Source of the DNA: Vreelandella titanicae BH1
Lineage (GTDB): Bacteria; Pseudomonadota; Gammaproteobacteria; Pseudomonadales; Halomonadaceae
Assembly: GCF_000336575.1 (NCBI RefSeq)
Contig: NZ_AOPO01000015.1
Location: forward strand, 1 to 64,000
DNA: 64,000 nt
Reading direction: 5' to 3'
Positions 1 to 7,993 of the stretch are shown in pieces; the stretch's first letter is position 1, and each line of letters opens with the position of its first letter. The translations under genes were made by a program, and so were the position numbers. A model generated the notes under the pieces. It was not told the origin of the DNA. It saw only the letters and a program-made list of their open reading frames with translations, and made no database searches.

Positions 1-192
1 TACACCTACACCTACACCTACACCTACACCTACACCTACACCTACACCTACACCTACACCTACACCTACACCTACACCTACACCTACACCTACACCTACA
101 CCTACACCTACACCTACACCTACACCTACACCTACACCTACACCTACACCTACACCTACACCTACACCTACACCTACACCTACACCTACACC
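1..192. repeat. (TACACC)32 hexanucleotide tandem array, truncated by window edge
   Basis: Thirty-two uninterrupted copies of TACACC run from the first base, so the true array may be longer. No mismatch is visible. The complementary strand is (GGTGTA)n, with GG every six bases, which could form two-tetrad G-quadruplexes (inference). Five of the six reading frames are open through it (Tyr-Thr, Thr-Pro and His-Leu on plus; Gly-Val and Cys-Arg on minus). The Tyr-Thr frame stays open to a stop at 301 and the Thr-Pro frame to a stop at 245. The repeat could therefore be intergenic or the end of a coding sequence starting outside the window. Confidence 0.97.
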
Positions 193-370
193 CATGATGC
201 CCGCGTTATCAGCGTTAGGGCGTCACTTTGGCCGTACAAGAATGTAGGTGTCACTGGCAGCAGGGCATCACTGTTTGGTCTACCCGGTATGGAATTCTTT
301 TAGCAGCAGCATTCGATACGTCAGTGCTTGTGCTGTCGTGAGGATCTATCCAGCTATTTTTAAAATGTTT

Positions 371-390
371 CAAAATGGTTGACCATTTTG
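371..390. promoter_or_regulatory. GntR-type operator palindrome, copy 1
   Basis: A perfect inverted repeat with 9-bp arms CAAAATGGT / ACCATTTTG around a TG centre. The TGGT-N2-ACCA core resembles operators of FadR-subfamily GntR regulators. It shares a 16-bp core with the palindrome at 617-632, in opposite orientation. The GntR gene at the end of this operon (7994-8713) is the obvious candidate ligand (inference). Confidence 0.7.
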
Positions 391-616
391 AGTGTTGAGG
401 TGTTTTTATTTTTCCTCTGGTACTCAAAGTCAGTGATTGTGGTTTATTTCACTGGGCAGCGATGGTTTTTTTAAACAATTTCATATTGCTGTTTTTAAAC
501 ACTATTATTTATCAATGAGCATTGGTTTTGAGCGATTTTACTGATGTTTAATGCGCGATTCCGTTATTGTTTAGACTAAAGTTTCGTTTCAAGCCATCGC
601 AATTATCTCTATCTTG

Positions 617-632
617 AAATGGTCAACCATTT
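617..632. promoter_or_regulatory. GntR-type operator palindrome, copy 2, next to the ribosome-binding site
   Basis: Arms AAATGGT / ACCATTT around a CA centre. The 16 bp are the exact reverse complement of the core of the palindrome at 371-390. It ends directly before the Shine-Dalgarno GGAGG (633-637) of the first gene, so it lies in the transcribed leader or close to it. A bound repressor would act as a roadblock rather than compete for a promoter (inference). An in-frame ATG at 619 lies inside this operator and is not the likely start. Confidence 0.68.
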
Positions 633-645
633 GGAGGTGACTGGA

Positions 646-1506
646 ATGAGTCAAACAGCTACCGTGTCGAGGGCTGGTGTTATTGAGGTGCTTCGGCAGC
701 GAGCTTACAAAATTCGCCGCCACGCTCTGCGGATGGGTGAGGTGCAAGGGCAGGGGTACGTTGGTCAAGCGCTCGGGATTGCCGATGTTTTGGCGGTGTC
801 TTACTTCCATGCCCTGAAGCTGGATCCCAAGAACCCTGACTGGGAAGGACGAGATCGTTTCTTGCTCTCTATCGGGCATTACGCCATCGCCTTGTACGCC
901 GCTTTGATCGAGGCTGGTGTTATCAGCGAGGAAGAGATCGAAGACTACGGCAGCGATGACAGTATTCTGCCCATGTCAGGTATGGCCGACTACACGCCGG
1001 GCATGGAAATCACCGGTGGCTCGCTAGGTCACGGTCTGGGTATCGGCGTAGGAATGGCGCTGGGCCTCAAGCGCAAAGAGAGCACTTCACGGATTTTTAA
1101 CCTGCTTTCAGATGGTGAGCTAAATGAAGGCTCGACCTGGGAAGCTGTCGCATCCGCAGCCCACTGGAAGTTGGATAACCTGATTGCCATTGTCGATGTC
1201 AACGATCAGCAGGCCGACGACAGGTCCTCCACCGTACTCAACTACGAGCCGATCGCTGATAAGTGGGTTGCGTTTGGGTGGGAAACCTACCGTGTTGATG
1301 GCAATGATCTTGAAGCGCTAGTCGAAGCCTTCGACAGTGCGCTAGCAAGTGACTCAAATAAGCCCCGGGTGATTATCTGCGACACCCTGATGGGGCGCGG
1401 TGTGCCTTTCCTCGAAGAACGTGACAAGAACCACTTTATTCGTGTTGATGAGAATGAGTGGAGTGTGGCGCTCAAACAGCTCGATGAAGTTTACGGTGTC
1501 CAGTAA
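646..1506 (+). CDS. Transketolase, N-terminal (thiamine-diphosphate PP-domain) subunit
   Basis: Encodes the pyrophosphate-binding half of a two-subunit transketolase, 286 aa. Visible motifs are GHYA (77-80), the glycine-rich GSLGHGLG (125-132) and the ThDP/Mg signature SDGELNEG (155-162) followed by VDVNDQQ about 25 residues later; the first Gly of the usual GDGE is Ser. The start at 646 has GGAGG at 633-637, 8 nt upstream. A longer in-frame start at 619 would lie inside an operator. The partner subunit follows after 12 nt. Split transketolases are known from catabolic clusters, such as apulose-4-phosphate transketolase AptAB and the sulfoquinovose sulfo-TK enzyme. The acyl donor here is unknown, but neighbouring TRAP and oxidoreductase genes point to an acidic sugar derivative. 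Confidence 0.9.
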   Translation: MSQTATVSRAGVIEVLRQRAYKIRRHALRMGEVQGQGYVGQALGIADVLAVSYFHALKLDPKNPDWEGRDRFLLSIGHYAIALYAALIEAGVISEEEIEDYGSDDSILPMSGMADYTPGMEITGGSLGHGLGIGVGMALGLKRKESTSRIFNLLSDGELNEGSTWEAVASAAHWKLDNLIAIVDVNDQQADDRSSTVLNYEPIADKWVAFGWETYRVDGNDLEALVEAFDSALASDSNKPRVIICDTLMGRGVPFLEERDKNHFIRVDENEWSVALKQLDEVYGVQ

Positions 1507-1518
1507 GGAGGAAATGAA

Positions 1519-2514
1519 ATGAGCGCCAAGAAGAAGCTAAAGACCTCGGCAATGATTGCGTCCATCGCGGGCGAAGACCAGCCAACGACCGCTGCGCCCT
1601 TCGGCCATGCGTTGGTAGAGGCTGCTGGGAAAAATCCCAAGATTGTTGGTATGACGGCAGATCTGGGCAAATATACCGACCTGCACATCTTCGCCCAGGC
1701 CTACCCGGATCGCTACTACCAGATGGGCATGGCTGAGCAGCTACTCATGATGGCCGGTGCGGGTATGGCACGCGAAGGCTTTATCCCTTTCGTGACGACC
1801 TATAGCGTTTTCGCCTCACGCCGTGCTTACGACTTTATTTGCCTAGCGATTGCCGAAGAGAAACTCAACGTCAAAATTGTTAGCGCACTTCCTGGGCTTA
1901 CCACGGGCTATGGCCCGAGCCACCAGGCTACCGAAGATATCGCTATCTTCCGCGGCATGCCGAACCTGACCATCATCGACCCTTGTGATGCGGTTGATAT
2001 CGAGCAGTCAGTTCAAGCGATGGTCGATTTTGATGGCCCCGTCTACTTACGCCTACTGCGTGGCAAGGTGCCCCGTGTTTTAGATCGCTTTGAAGGTTAC
2101 CAATTCGAGATCGGCAAGGCTAAAAGGCTGCTAGATGGAGAAGATGCCTTAATCATCTCTTCTGGGCTGATGACGATGCGTGCGATTGAGGCTGCCGATG
2201 AGCTGAGAGAGAAAGGCACCAACGTGGCGGTTTTACACTGCGCCACAATCAAGCCGCTAGATACCGATACCATTCTGGCGGAGGTTCGTCGCTATCCTGA
2301 ACGTCCCGTCTTCGTGGCCGAAAACCACTCAATCATTGGTGGTCTGGGCGAAAGCATTGCATCGCTGCTGATGAAAGAGGGTGTATCCGTCAAATTTAAT
2401 CAGATCGGCCTTCCCGATGAATTTCTGGATGCCGGTGCTTTACCCACTCTGCATGATCGTTACGGTATTTCCACCAAGGAGGTGATCAAAACGCTAAAGC
2501 AGCACGTTGCCTGA
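1519..2514 (+). CDS. Transketolase, C-terminal (pyrimidine-domain) subunit
   Basis: A 331-aa partner of the preceding gene, carrying the pyrimidine-binding and C-terminal domains. MGMAEQ places the catalytic ThDP-activating Glu at about residue 73. GPSHQATED (132-140) matches the GPTHQ-type active-site loop, and a C-terminal transketolase domain begins near residue 200. AGGAGG at 1506-1511 precedes the ATG. Together the two proteins have the length of one full transketolase. The product moves a two-carbon ketol unit from a ketose donor to an aldose acceptor. The cluster lacks a kinase, so the donor may be unphosphorylated (inference). A basic, disordered-looking stretch of about 20 residues precedes the domain. 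Confidence 0.92.
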   Translation: MSAKKKLKTSAMIASIAGEDQPTTAAPFGHALVEAAGKNPKIVGMTADLGKYTDLHIFAQAYPDRYYQMGMAEQLLMMAGAGMAREGFIPFVTTYSVFASRRAYDFICLAIAEEKLNVKIVSALPGLTTGYGPSHQATEDIAIFRGMPNLTIIDPCDAVDIEQSVQAMVDFDGPVYLRLLRGKVPRVLDRFEGYQFEIGKAKRLLDGEDALIISSGLMTMRAIEAADELREKGTNVAVLHCATIKPLDTDTILAEVRRYPERPVFVAENHSIIGGLGESIASLLMKEGVSVKFNQIGLPDEFLDAGALPTLHDRYGISTKEVIKTLKQHVA

Positions 2515-2603
2515 ATATACTAACTAAATCAAAAAACTAAGACTCCAGCTACGTTTGATAACCGCTATTTCTAACAACAAATATTTTAATAGAGAGAAAC
2601 GTC

Positions 2604-3584
2604 ATGAAAAAAACAGTCCTTGCTTCTGTCATTGCCAGCGCTTTTTTCATTAGTGGTAATGCTGCCGCTCAGCAAACCCTGCAACTTGCCCATAACGCGG
2701 CGGAAGGTAACCCCAAGTGGGATGCTTCAGAACTCTTCGCAGAGCTCGTCGAAGAAGGAACCAATGGGGAATTAATCGTCGATGTTGGTGGTAATGCGCA
2801 GTACGGCGACGATATGGAAGCCATCACTCAGATGAGAATGGGTACCTTAGCGTTTAGTACCAATAGCCAGGGCTCGACATCCAGCGTTGTACCGCAGTTC
2901 TCCGTTCTGGGACTACCGTTTCTGTTCAACTCTCTTCCCAGCGCTTGGGAGGTTATGGACGGCGAAGTCGGCGATGAACTGAAAAGGCTTTCTGAAGAGA
3001 AGGGGCTTGTACTACTGGCGCTGTGGGATAACGGCATTCGTCATGTCAGCAATAATGTTCGCCCTATTGAGACCCCTGATGACTTGGAAGGCCTTAAGAT
3101 TCGAACCCCTCCCGATGAGATGACGGTTGATATCTTTGAGGCGCTTGGCGCAAACCCCACCCCAATGAATTTCTCTGAACTCTATATTGCTCTTGAACAA
3201 GGGGTCGTTGATGGTCAGGAAAATCCATTAATGAATATTTACTCATCCAAGCTTCACGAGGTGCAGGACTATATTTCCTTAACCGGCCACAAGTATGAGT
3301 CAACCCCGCTACTTATGAGCAAGATGGTCTGGGATACGCTTTCACCCGAATACCAAGAAGTGATTCAGCAAGCGGCCGTCGAGGCGGGTGAGTTCAATCG
3401 TCAAGCGTCACTTGAGGCCGACGATGCGCTGAGAAGTAAGATGGAAGAGGCGGGTGTCGCTTTTAACGAAGTAAATCCTGAACCTTTCATCGAAGCCACT
3501 TCATCCGTTTATGACCAGTGGGCAGAAGAGTACCCAGAATTGGTCGAGATGGTCGTCAATGCGGCTCAGCGTGAAGCGCAATAA
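2604..3584 (+). CDS. TRAP transporter periplasmic substrate-binding protein, DctP family
   Basis: A 326-aa extracytoplasmic solute receptor. A typical signal peptide ends near residue 22 (SGNAAA/QQ). The family hallmark KIRTP carries the Arg that normally salt-bridges a substrate carboxylate, and GVVDGQENP follows in the usual place. This favours an organic acid, sugar acid or similar anion as ligand; the exact substrate cannot be read from the sequence. It is followed by the small and large permease genes, giving a complete three-part TRAP system. The GAGAGAAACG leader supplies a moderate ribosome site. Confidence 0.93.
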   Translation: MKKTVLASVIASAFFISGNAAAQQTLQLAHNAAEGNPKWDASELFAELVEEGTNGELIVDVGGNAQYGDDMEAITQMRMGTLAFSTNSQGSTSSVVPQFSVLGLPFLFNSLPSAWEVMDGEVGDELKRLSEEKGLVLLALWDNGIRHVSNNVRPIETPDDLEGLKIRTPPDEMTVDIFEALGANPTPMNFSELYIALEQGVVDGQENPLMNIYSSKLHEVQDYISLTGHKYESTPLLMSKMVWDTLSPEYQEVIQQAAVEAGEFNRQASLEADDALRSKMEEAGVAFNEVNPEPFIEATSSVYDQWAEEYPELVEMVVNAAQREAQ

Positions 3585-3599
3585 CGGAAGGGGCTTTTC

Positions 3600-4163
3600 A
3601 TGACGCTCTCAATAGAGAGCCGCGACAGTGAAGTGGGCGGGACCACTTCACTGTTAGCGAGCTCAAAGCGTGTGATTTATCACACCTTCAAATGGGTATC
3701 CATCGTCGCTGTTGTGGCTATCTTCGTGTCGCTATTACTGGGTGTGGTGGTTCGCTATGTGTTTTCTACCAACTTGGGCTGGGTAGCGGAAGTGCCCAAC
3801 TTGGTTTTTCCCTGGTTAACCATGTGCGCCATCGTCGCTGCTGCAGCAAGAAACGAGCACATTGGTGTCGAGTTGGTCGTCGAAAAGTTGCCAAGGCTAC
3901 CCAAGAAGCTAGTGGTATTGGCCATCAACCTAATAGCAATGATCGCTTTTAGCTTCATGGCCGTTAACGGGTTGGATGTCGTTGAAATTGCAGGCTCCCA
4001 GCGATTGCCGATAACCCGGATTGGTATGTCCTGGGCTTATTGGTCAGTCGTCGTTGGTTTTATGGGGTTAGCTGTTATTTCGTTCATCAACATCGCAATG
4101 GTGCTCACCGGGGGAGATCAATCCTCTGAACCTCAAGTTTCTCACGGGGAGGAAGGGATATGA
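3600..4163 (+). CDS. TRAP transporter small permease, DctQ family
   Basis: A 187-aa integral membrane protein with four predicted helices (about 30-52, 64-82, 103-122 and 146-168). The segment after helix 1 contains FSTNLGWVAEVPNLVFPWL, the conserved DctQ region. AAGGGG lies just before the ATG. The gene overlaps the large permease by 4 nt (ATGA), indicating translational coupling. It pairs with the large subunit to form the sodium-driven translocator that receives substrate from the receptor at 2604-3584. Confidence 0.9.
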   Translation: MTLSIESRDSEVGGTTSLLASSKRVIYHTFKWVSIVAVVAIFVSLLLGVVVRYVFSTNLGWVAEVPNLVFPWLTMCAIVAAAARNEHIGVELVVEKLPRLPKKLVVLAINLIAMIAFSFMAVNGLDVVEIAGSQRLPITRIGMSWAYWSVVVGFMGLAVISFINIAMVLTGGDQSSEPQVSHGEEGI

Positions 4164-5419
4164 CGGCCCAGATGCTCATTGGCTTTGTCTTGTTGCTGTT
4201 AATGGCGATGCCTGTTGGTTACTCGTTGGTTATAAGTGGTTGGGCGGCGCTATCCGTTTTTGGCCCTATGCCATCCAGTATGGCGGTTATGAAGATATTT
4301 CAACCGACGCAAAGTTTCCCTCTGCTGGCGATCCCCTTTTTTATACTCTCTGGTGGGCTAATGATGTCCGGCAAACTAGGACAGAAGTTAGTGGGTTTAG
4401 CCTCCATGTTGGTGGGTAAATATCACGGAGGGCTCGGCCAGGTCACCGTGGTGGGCTCCACTGTATTTGGAGGGGTCTCGGGGTCTTCTGTAGCAGAAGC
4501 GTCCGCACTTGGTTCCATGCTTATCCCTTGGCAAAAGAGAGAGGGGTATCCTGGCGCTTTCGGTGCTGCTGTTACCTCAGCCTCTTCTGTGATTGCTGGC
4601 CTGATGCCGCCTTCTATCCCACTCATCCTGTTTGCTACTGTCTCGAACACCTCCATCGCATCACTGTTCATTGCCGCAGTGATTCCCGCACTGATGCTCG
4701 CGGGTGGCATGATGCTGGCTTGCAATATCATTGGCAGACGACGCGGGTTCCCACGTCTTACGCTCAAGTACACTGGCGCTGAAATAAGAAACACGCTGTT
4801 CACCGCTTTGCCAGCGTTGTTGATGCCGGTATTTATCGTTGTGCTACTGCGTGCGGGGATTGCCACACCCACTGAGGTAAGTGTCATTGCCGTTGCCTAT
4901 GCGCTGGTGGTCAGTACGGTTATTTATCGGGATCTGACGGCTGAACGCGTCATGAGTGCGCTGGTAAACACAGTGATTACCACGGGCATTGTGATGCTCA
5001 TTATCGCAGCAGCCAACATTATTGCTTATATTCTGACGTCAGGCGGTGTCCCGCAGGCCGTCGCTCAATGGGCTGTCGAGTATCTAAAACACCCTATCTT
5101 GATCATTTTGGCGATCAACTTGCTGATGCTATTTATCGGCATGTTTCTCGATTTGCCCGCTGCCATCTTGCTGTTAGGGCCAACGCTGGTCTCCATCGCC
5201 AACGCGATTGGGCTAGATCTGGTGCAGCTTGGCATCATCATGTGCGTGAACCTCAGCATTGGTCTGTTCACGCCCCCCATCGGTACCACTCTGTTTGTCT
5301 CTTCTGCTATTGCCCGTGAACGTATTGGCGCCGTGGTAAAGGAGCTGGGGCCTTTCTATTTGGTGGCTATTGTCGTGTTGCTGCTGGTGTCCTACGTGCC
5401 AGCTCTGATTATTTACTGA
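4160..5419 (+). CDS. TRAP transporter large permease, DctM family
   Basis: A 419-aa polytopic membrane protein of normal DctM length with about 11-12 hydrophobic segments. Conserved features include AIPFFILSGGLM near residue 58, the GSVFGGVSGSSVAEA-type loop (here STVFGGVSGSSVAEA) and GLMPPSIPLILFA. The C-terminal half has LFIGMFLDLPAAILLLGP and LSIGLFTPPIGTTLF, which form the second scoop motif. It starts within the stop of the small permease. Together with the two preceding genes it imports an anionic substrate, likely with sodium, which suits a halophile. Confidence 0.93.
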   Translation: MTAQMLIGFVLLLLMAMPVGYSLVISGWAALSVFGPMPSSMAVMKIFQPTQSFPLLAIPFFILSGGLMMSGKLGQKLVGLASMLVGKYHGGLGQVTVVGSTVFGGVSGSSVAEASALGSMLIPWQKREGYPGAFGAAVTSASSVIAGLMPPSIPLILFATVSNTSIASLFIAAVIPALMLAGGMMLACNIIGRRRGFPRLTLKYTGAEIRNTLFTALPALLMPVFIVVLLRAGIATPTEVSVIAVAYALVVSTVIYRDLTAERVMSALVNTVITTGIVMLIIAAANIIAYILTSGGVPQAVAQWAVEYLKHPILIILAINLLMLFIGMFLDLPAAILLLGPTLVSIANAIGLDLVQLGIIMCVNLSIGLFTPPIGTTLFVSSAIARERIGAVVKELGPFYLVAIVVLLLVSYVPALIIY

Positions 5420-5426
5420 GGTGGTT

Positions 5427-6308
5427 ATGCAAACTATCGCATTTGCAGGGCTTGGCGCCATGGGGTGGCCTATGGCAACCCGGTTGAAAAAAGATGGTTT
5501 CCAGGTGCTGGGTATGGATGCCGTTGAGTCAACGGAAACGGCTTTCAACGACCAGGTGATGTCTCCCGAGCAAAAACAGCGCGGACTGACCCGCTGCGAA
5601 GCACTTTTTATCATGGTGGTAAATGCAGATCAGGTGCGTTCTGTACTGTTGGGTACCAACAGTATTGAGTCGCTTAGGCAAGGTGCTTGTGTTGTCCAAA
5701 TGTCGACCATTTCCCCGGACGATGCGGCGGCTATCTCACAAGAAGTCGCGGCGATTAGGCCTGACCTTCACTTCATCGATGCCCCGGTGTCAGGCGGAGT
5801 GGTAGGCGCCGAGGCGGGTGAACTCACGATTATGGCAGCGGGCACCCAAGACGCTTTGTCGAAATGCCGTCAAGCGTTTGAAGTGTTGAGCAAAGTTGTG
5901 TTTGAAGCCGGGGAGCAGCCAGGACAGGGCTCGGCGATGAAAGCAGTCAATCAACTGCTGTGCGGTGTGCACATTGCCGCTGCTGCAGAAGCGCTGGCAC
6001 TGGCAGAGAAGAGCGGTATTGATGCCTCAACAATGCTAACGCTGTTACAGGGCTCATCAGCTTCCAGTTGGATGCTGAAGGATCGTGGCCCTCGGATGAT
6101 CGCTGAGCCCAGTGATATTACCAGTGTGATCGATATTTTCTGCAAAGACATGGGCATTGTCTGCGACTCAGCCAAGACCTCCAAGGCATTTACGCCACTG
6201 GCAGAAACCGCGCGTCAGCTATTTGTTTCCAGTGCTGAGCGAGGAGAGGGCAAGTTAGATGACAGCCAGCTGATTCGCACTTACCGACTGCTGAATGGAA
6301 CGGCCTAA
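5427..6308 (+). CDS. NAD(P)-dependent beta-hydroxyacid dehydrogenase (3-hydroxyisobutyrate / L-threonate dehydrogenase family)
   Basis: A 293-aa oxidoreductase. The Rossmann motif GLGAMG sits at residues 8-13, the substrate-binding DAPVSGG at 118-124, and the catalytic Lys/Asn pair in AMKAVNQLL (K172, N175). The family oxidises hydroxyacids, including L-threonate and D-erythronate at C2 (LtnD). GAGG at 5418-5421 supports the ATG at 5427 over a GTG two codons earlier. The gene starts 8 nt after the TRAP genes and belongs to the same operon. It probably performs the first oxidation of an imported hydroxyacid; which acid is open. Confidence 0.85.
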   Translation: MQTIAFAGLGAMGWPMATRLKKDGFQVLGMDAVESTETAFNDQVMSPEQKQRGLTRCEALFIMVVNADQVRSVLLGTNSIESLRQGACVVQMSTISPDDAAAISQEVAAIRPDLHFIDAPVSGGVVGAEAGELTIMAAGTQDALSKCRQAFEVLSKVVFEAGEQPGQGSAMKAVNQLLCGVHIAAAAEALALAEKSGIDASTMLTLLQGSSASSWMLKDRGPRMIAEPSDITSVIDIFCKDMGIVCDSAKTSKAFTPLAETARQLFVSSAERGEGKLDDSQLIRTYRLLNGTA

Positions 6309-6317
6309 GGGGACACA

Positions 6318-7169
6318 ATGCCCAGTTTTATATCTGTCAGTACCGCGGCTTACGACGGCTATGATTTCGATGTGATTCTGCCATCGCTAGCGCGGTGTGG
6401 CATAAGGAATGTGGAGTTTGCCTTTATTGATGGCTATGTAGAGGTCTTCACCGACAGCGATTTTACTGCTGCTTTCGCAGCTGAGCTAAAAAGTGAAATG
6501 CAGCGCCATGGCCAGCAGTGCCGCTATTTTTCCGGCCATATTGATTTGGGCATTGAGAACGCAGCCGCCAGGCTTGAAGCGCGCTGTCGTTTTGCTGCGT
6601 CTTTAGGGGCATCCTTTGTAATTACCAACGCTGCTACGCGCGAGCGCGCAGGAACCTTCTTTGCACAGGCCGATACCCTGGCTGCGATTGCTGAAAATTA
6701 TGGTCTGCGCATTCTGCTTGAGAATCCCGGTAATGGTGTTCCCAATTTACTCGACCACGCCAGTGACGCACCCCTCTTGCTTGAGCGGCTGGACTCCCAG
6801 GCCTTCGGTATTAATTACGATATCGGCAACCTGTTAGCCCACCGCCCAGCCCGAGAACCGCTTGAAGATGCACGTGCGGCAATGAATATTGCCGATCATT
6901 TTCATCTTAAACCCTGTGCGCGCCGTGAGGGCGGCATCGATTTCGTCCCATTGGGAGCAGGAGATGTGAATGACACTGCTCTGGCGTTGGAGCTTCTTCG
7001 CCAGAATAAGCCGTTTTCACTCGAGCTTCCATTCCGCCTACATCGCGATGCCAATGCTCAACCTTGGCGTGATGAGCAACCACTGCCACTCGACGTAATC
7101 GAGTCGCGCATTTCCTGCTCTCTTATGGAGCTGTCATCACTCCACAAACAACTTACTACAACCCAATAA
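6318..7169 (+). CDS. Sugar-phosphate isomerase/epimerase-like TIM-barrel protein
   Basis: A 283-aa protein of the AP-endonuclease-2/xylose isomerase-like superfamily. Probable divalent-metal ligands are E135 (LLENPGNG), D168 (INYDIGN), H194 or H196 (DHFHLKP) and E236 (FSLELPFR), in the order expected for this fold. Members include hydroxypyruvate isomerase, 2-oxo-tetronate isomerase OtnI and the 3-oxo-isoapionate decarboxylase OiaC. In this operon it could convert the keto-acid product of the dehydrogenase into a ketose-type transketolase donor, by isomerisation or decarboxylation (inference). AAGGGGA precedes the ATG. Confidence 0.8.
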   Translation: MPSFISVSTAAYDGYDFDVILPSLARCGIRNVEFAFIDGYVEVFTDSDFTAAFAAELKSEMQRHGQQCRYFSGHIDLGIENAAARLEARCRFAASLGASFVITNAATRERAGTFFAQADTLAAIAENYGLRILLENPGNGVPNLLDHASDAPLLLERLDSQAFGINYDIGNLLAHRPAREPLEDARAAMNIADHFHLKPCARREGGIDFVPLGAGDVNDTALALELLRQNKPFSLELPFRLHRDANAQPWRDEQPLPLDVIESRISCSLMELSSLHKQLTTTQ

Positions 7170-7181
7170 AAGGAAAACGCT

Positions 7182-7934
7182 ATGTTACTTAAAGACAAGG
7201 TATGTATCGTCACCGGCGCCGCAGGTGAAAAAGGCATTGGCTTGAGAACTGCCAAGCTCTTCTATGAGCACGGAGCCTCAGTCGTCATTTCCGATATCAA
7301 TGAGCAAGCCTGCGAGCAAGTGCGCAGCGAATTTGACCCTGAGCGCTCACAAATAGTGGTTGGAAACGTGGTGAACCGTGATGATTGCTTCAATTTGGCG
7401 AAGGCTGTCATGGATAAATTCGGCCGCATTGATGCGCTCATCAATAACGCTGGTATTACTCAGCCGGTAAAGTTCGAAGAGATTTTGCCAGAAGACTATG
7501 ATCGCATCCTGGATGTTAACCTCCGTGGCATGCTCTATATGTCGCAGGCTGTCGTACCACATATGAAAGCGGCAAAATCAGGCTCAATTATTAACACCTC
7601 TTCGGTTTCCGCGCAGAGGGGGGGCGGTATTTTTGGGGGCCCGCACTACAGTGCCGCCAAGGCTGGCATGTTGGGGCTGGGCAAGGCCATGGCACGAGAG
7701 CTTGGTGCTTTTGGCATTCGCATTAACTCCGTTACCCCGGGGTTAATTGCTACAGACATCACCGCTGGCAAGCTTGACGATCAGATGAAAGCCAAGATTT
7801 TAGAAGGTATTCCGCTGGCACGAATGGGCACCCCCGAGGATGTAGCCAAGGCCTTCCTGTTTTTGGCGAGTGACCTGTCCAGCTACATTACAGGGGCCAC
7901 TCTGGATGTTAACGGCGGTATGCACATTCATTGA
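7182..7934 (+). CDS. Short-chain dehydrogenase/reductase (classical SDR)
   Basis: A 250-aa classical SDR. The cofactor motif TGAAGEKGIG (11-20) is one residue longer than the common TGxxxGxG spacing; NNAG is at 88-91. The active site is Ser about 141, Tyr156 and Lys160 (PHYSAAK). An acidic residue after beta-2 (SDIN, D38) favours NAD(H). The C-terminal region is typical of 3-oxoacyl-reductase/glucose dehydrogenase-like SDRs. It is the last enzyme gene before the regulator and may reduce the aldehyde released by transketolase or oxidise a polyol form of the substrate. AAAAGGAAA precedes the start. Confidence 0.87.
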   Translation: MLLKDKVCIVTGAAGEKGIGLRTAKLFYEHGASVVISDINEQACEQVRSEFDPERSQIVVGNVVNRDDCFNLAKAVMDKFGRIDALINNAGITQPVKFEEILPEDYDRILDVNLRGMLYMSQAVVPHMKAAKSGSIINTSSVSAQRGGGIFGGPHYSAAKAGMLGLGKAMARELGAFGIRINSVTPGLIATDITAGKLDDQMKAKILEGIPLARMGTPEDVAKAFLFLASDLSSYITGATLDVNGGMHIH

Positions 7935-7947
7935 TTATGCTAAGCTG

Positions 7948-7975
7948 CCCCTATACTTACGAAACGGTATAGGGG
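7948..7975 (+). terminator. Stem-loop between the SDR and the regulator gene
   Basis: A 9-bp perfect inverted repeat, CCCCTATAC / GTATAGGGG, with a 10-nt loop. No T-tract follows, so it is a weak intrinsic terminator at best. It may attenuate read-through into the GntR gene, stabilise the mRNA 3' end of the catabolic genes, or be an operator. Its right arm lies about 18 nt before the ATG of the regulator. Confidence 0.45.
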
Positions 7976-7993
7976 TGGCGTTTGGATGATGTT

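Larger units (their letters stand above)
193..645 (+). other. Leader region of the transketolase/TRAP operon
   Basis: This non-coding stretch separates the hexamer array from the first catabolic gene. It is AT-rich from about 350 on and contains two related palindromes (371-390 and 617-632), annotated separately. No convincing sigma-70 -35/-10 pair could be fixed by eye, although the AT-rich segment 440-580 is the likely promoter area. No other gene is seen. Confidence 0.6.

Noticed and set aside
1..192. Repeat array as a CRISPR
   Set aside because: Units are 6 bp with no spacers; it is a simple tandem repeat.
619..645. ATG 619 as the start of the transketolase N-terminal subunit
   Set aside because: It lies inside the operator palindrome and has no ribosome site; ATG 646 has GGAGG 8 nt upstream.
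4423..4887. 154-codon minus-strand frame
   Set aside because: Antisense shadow of the TRAP large permease.
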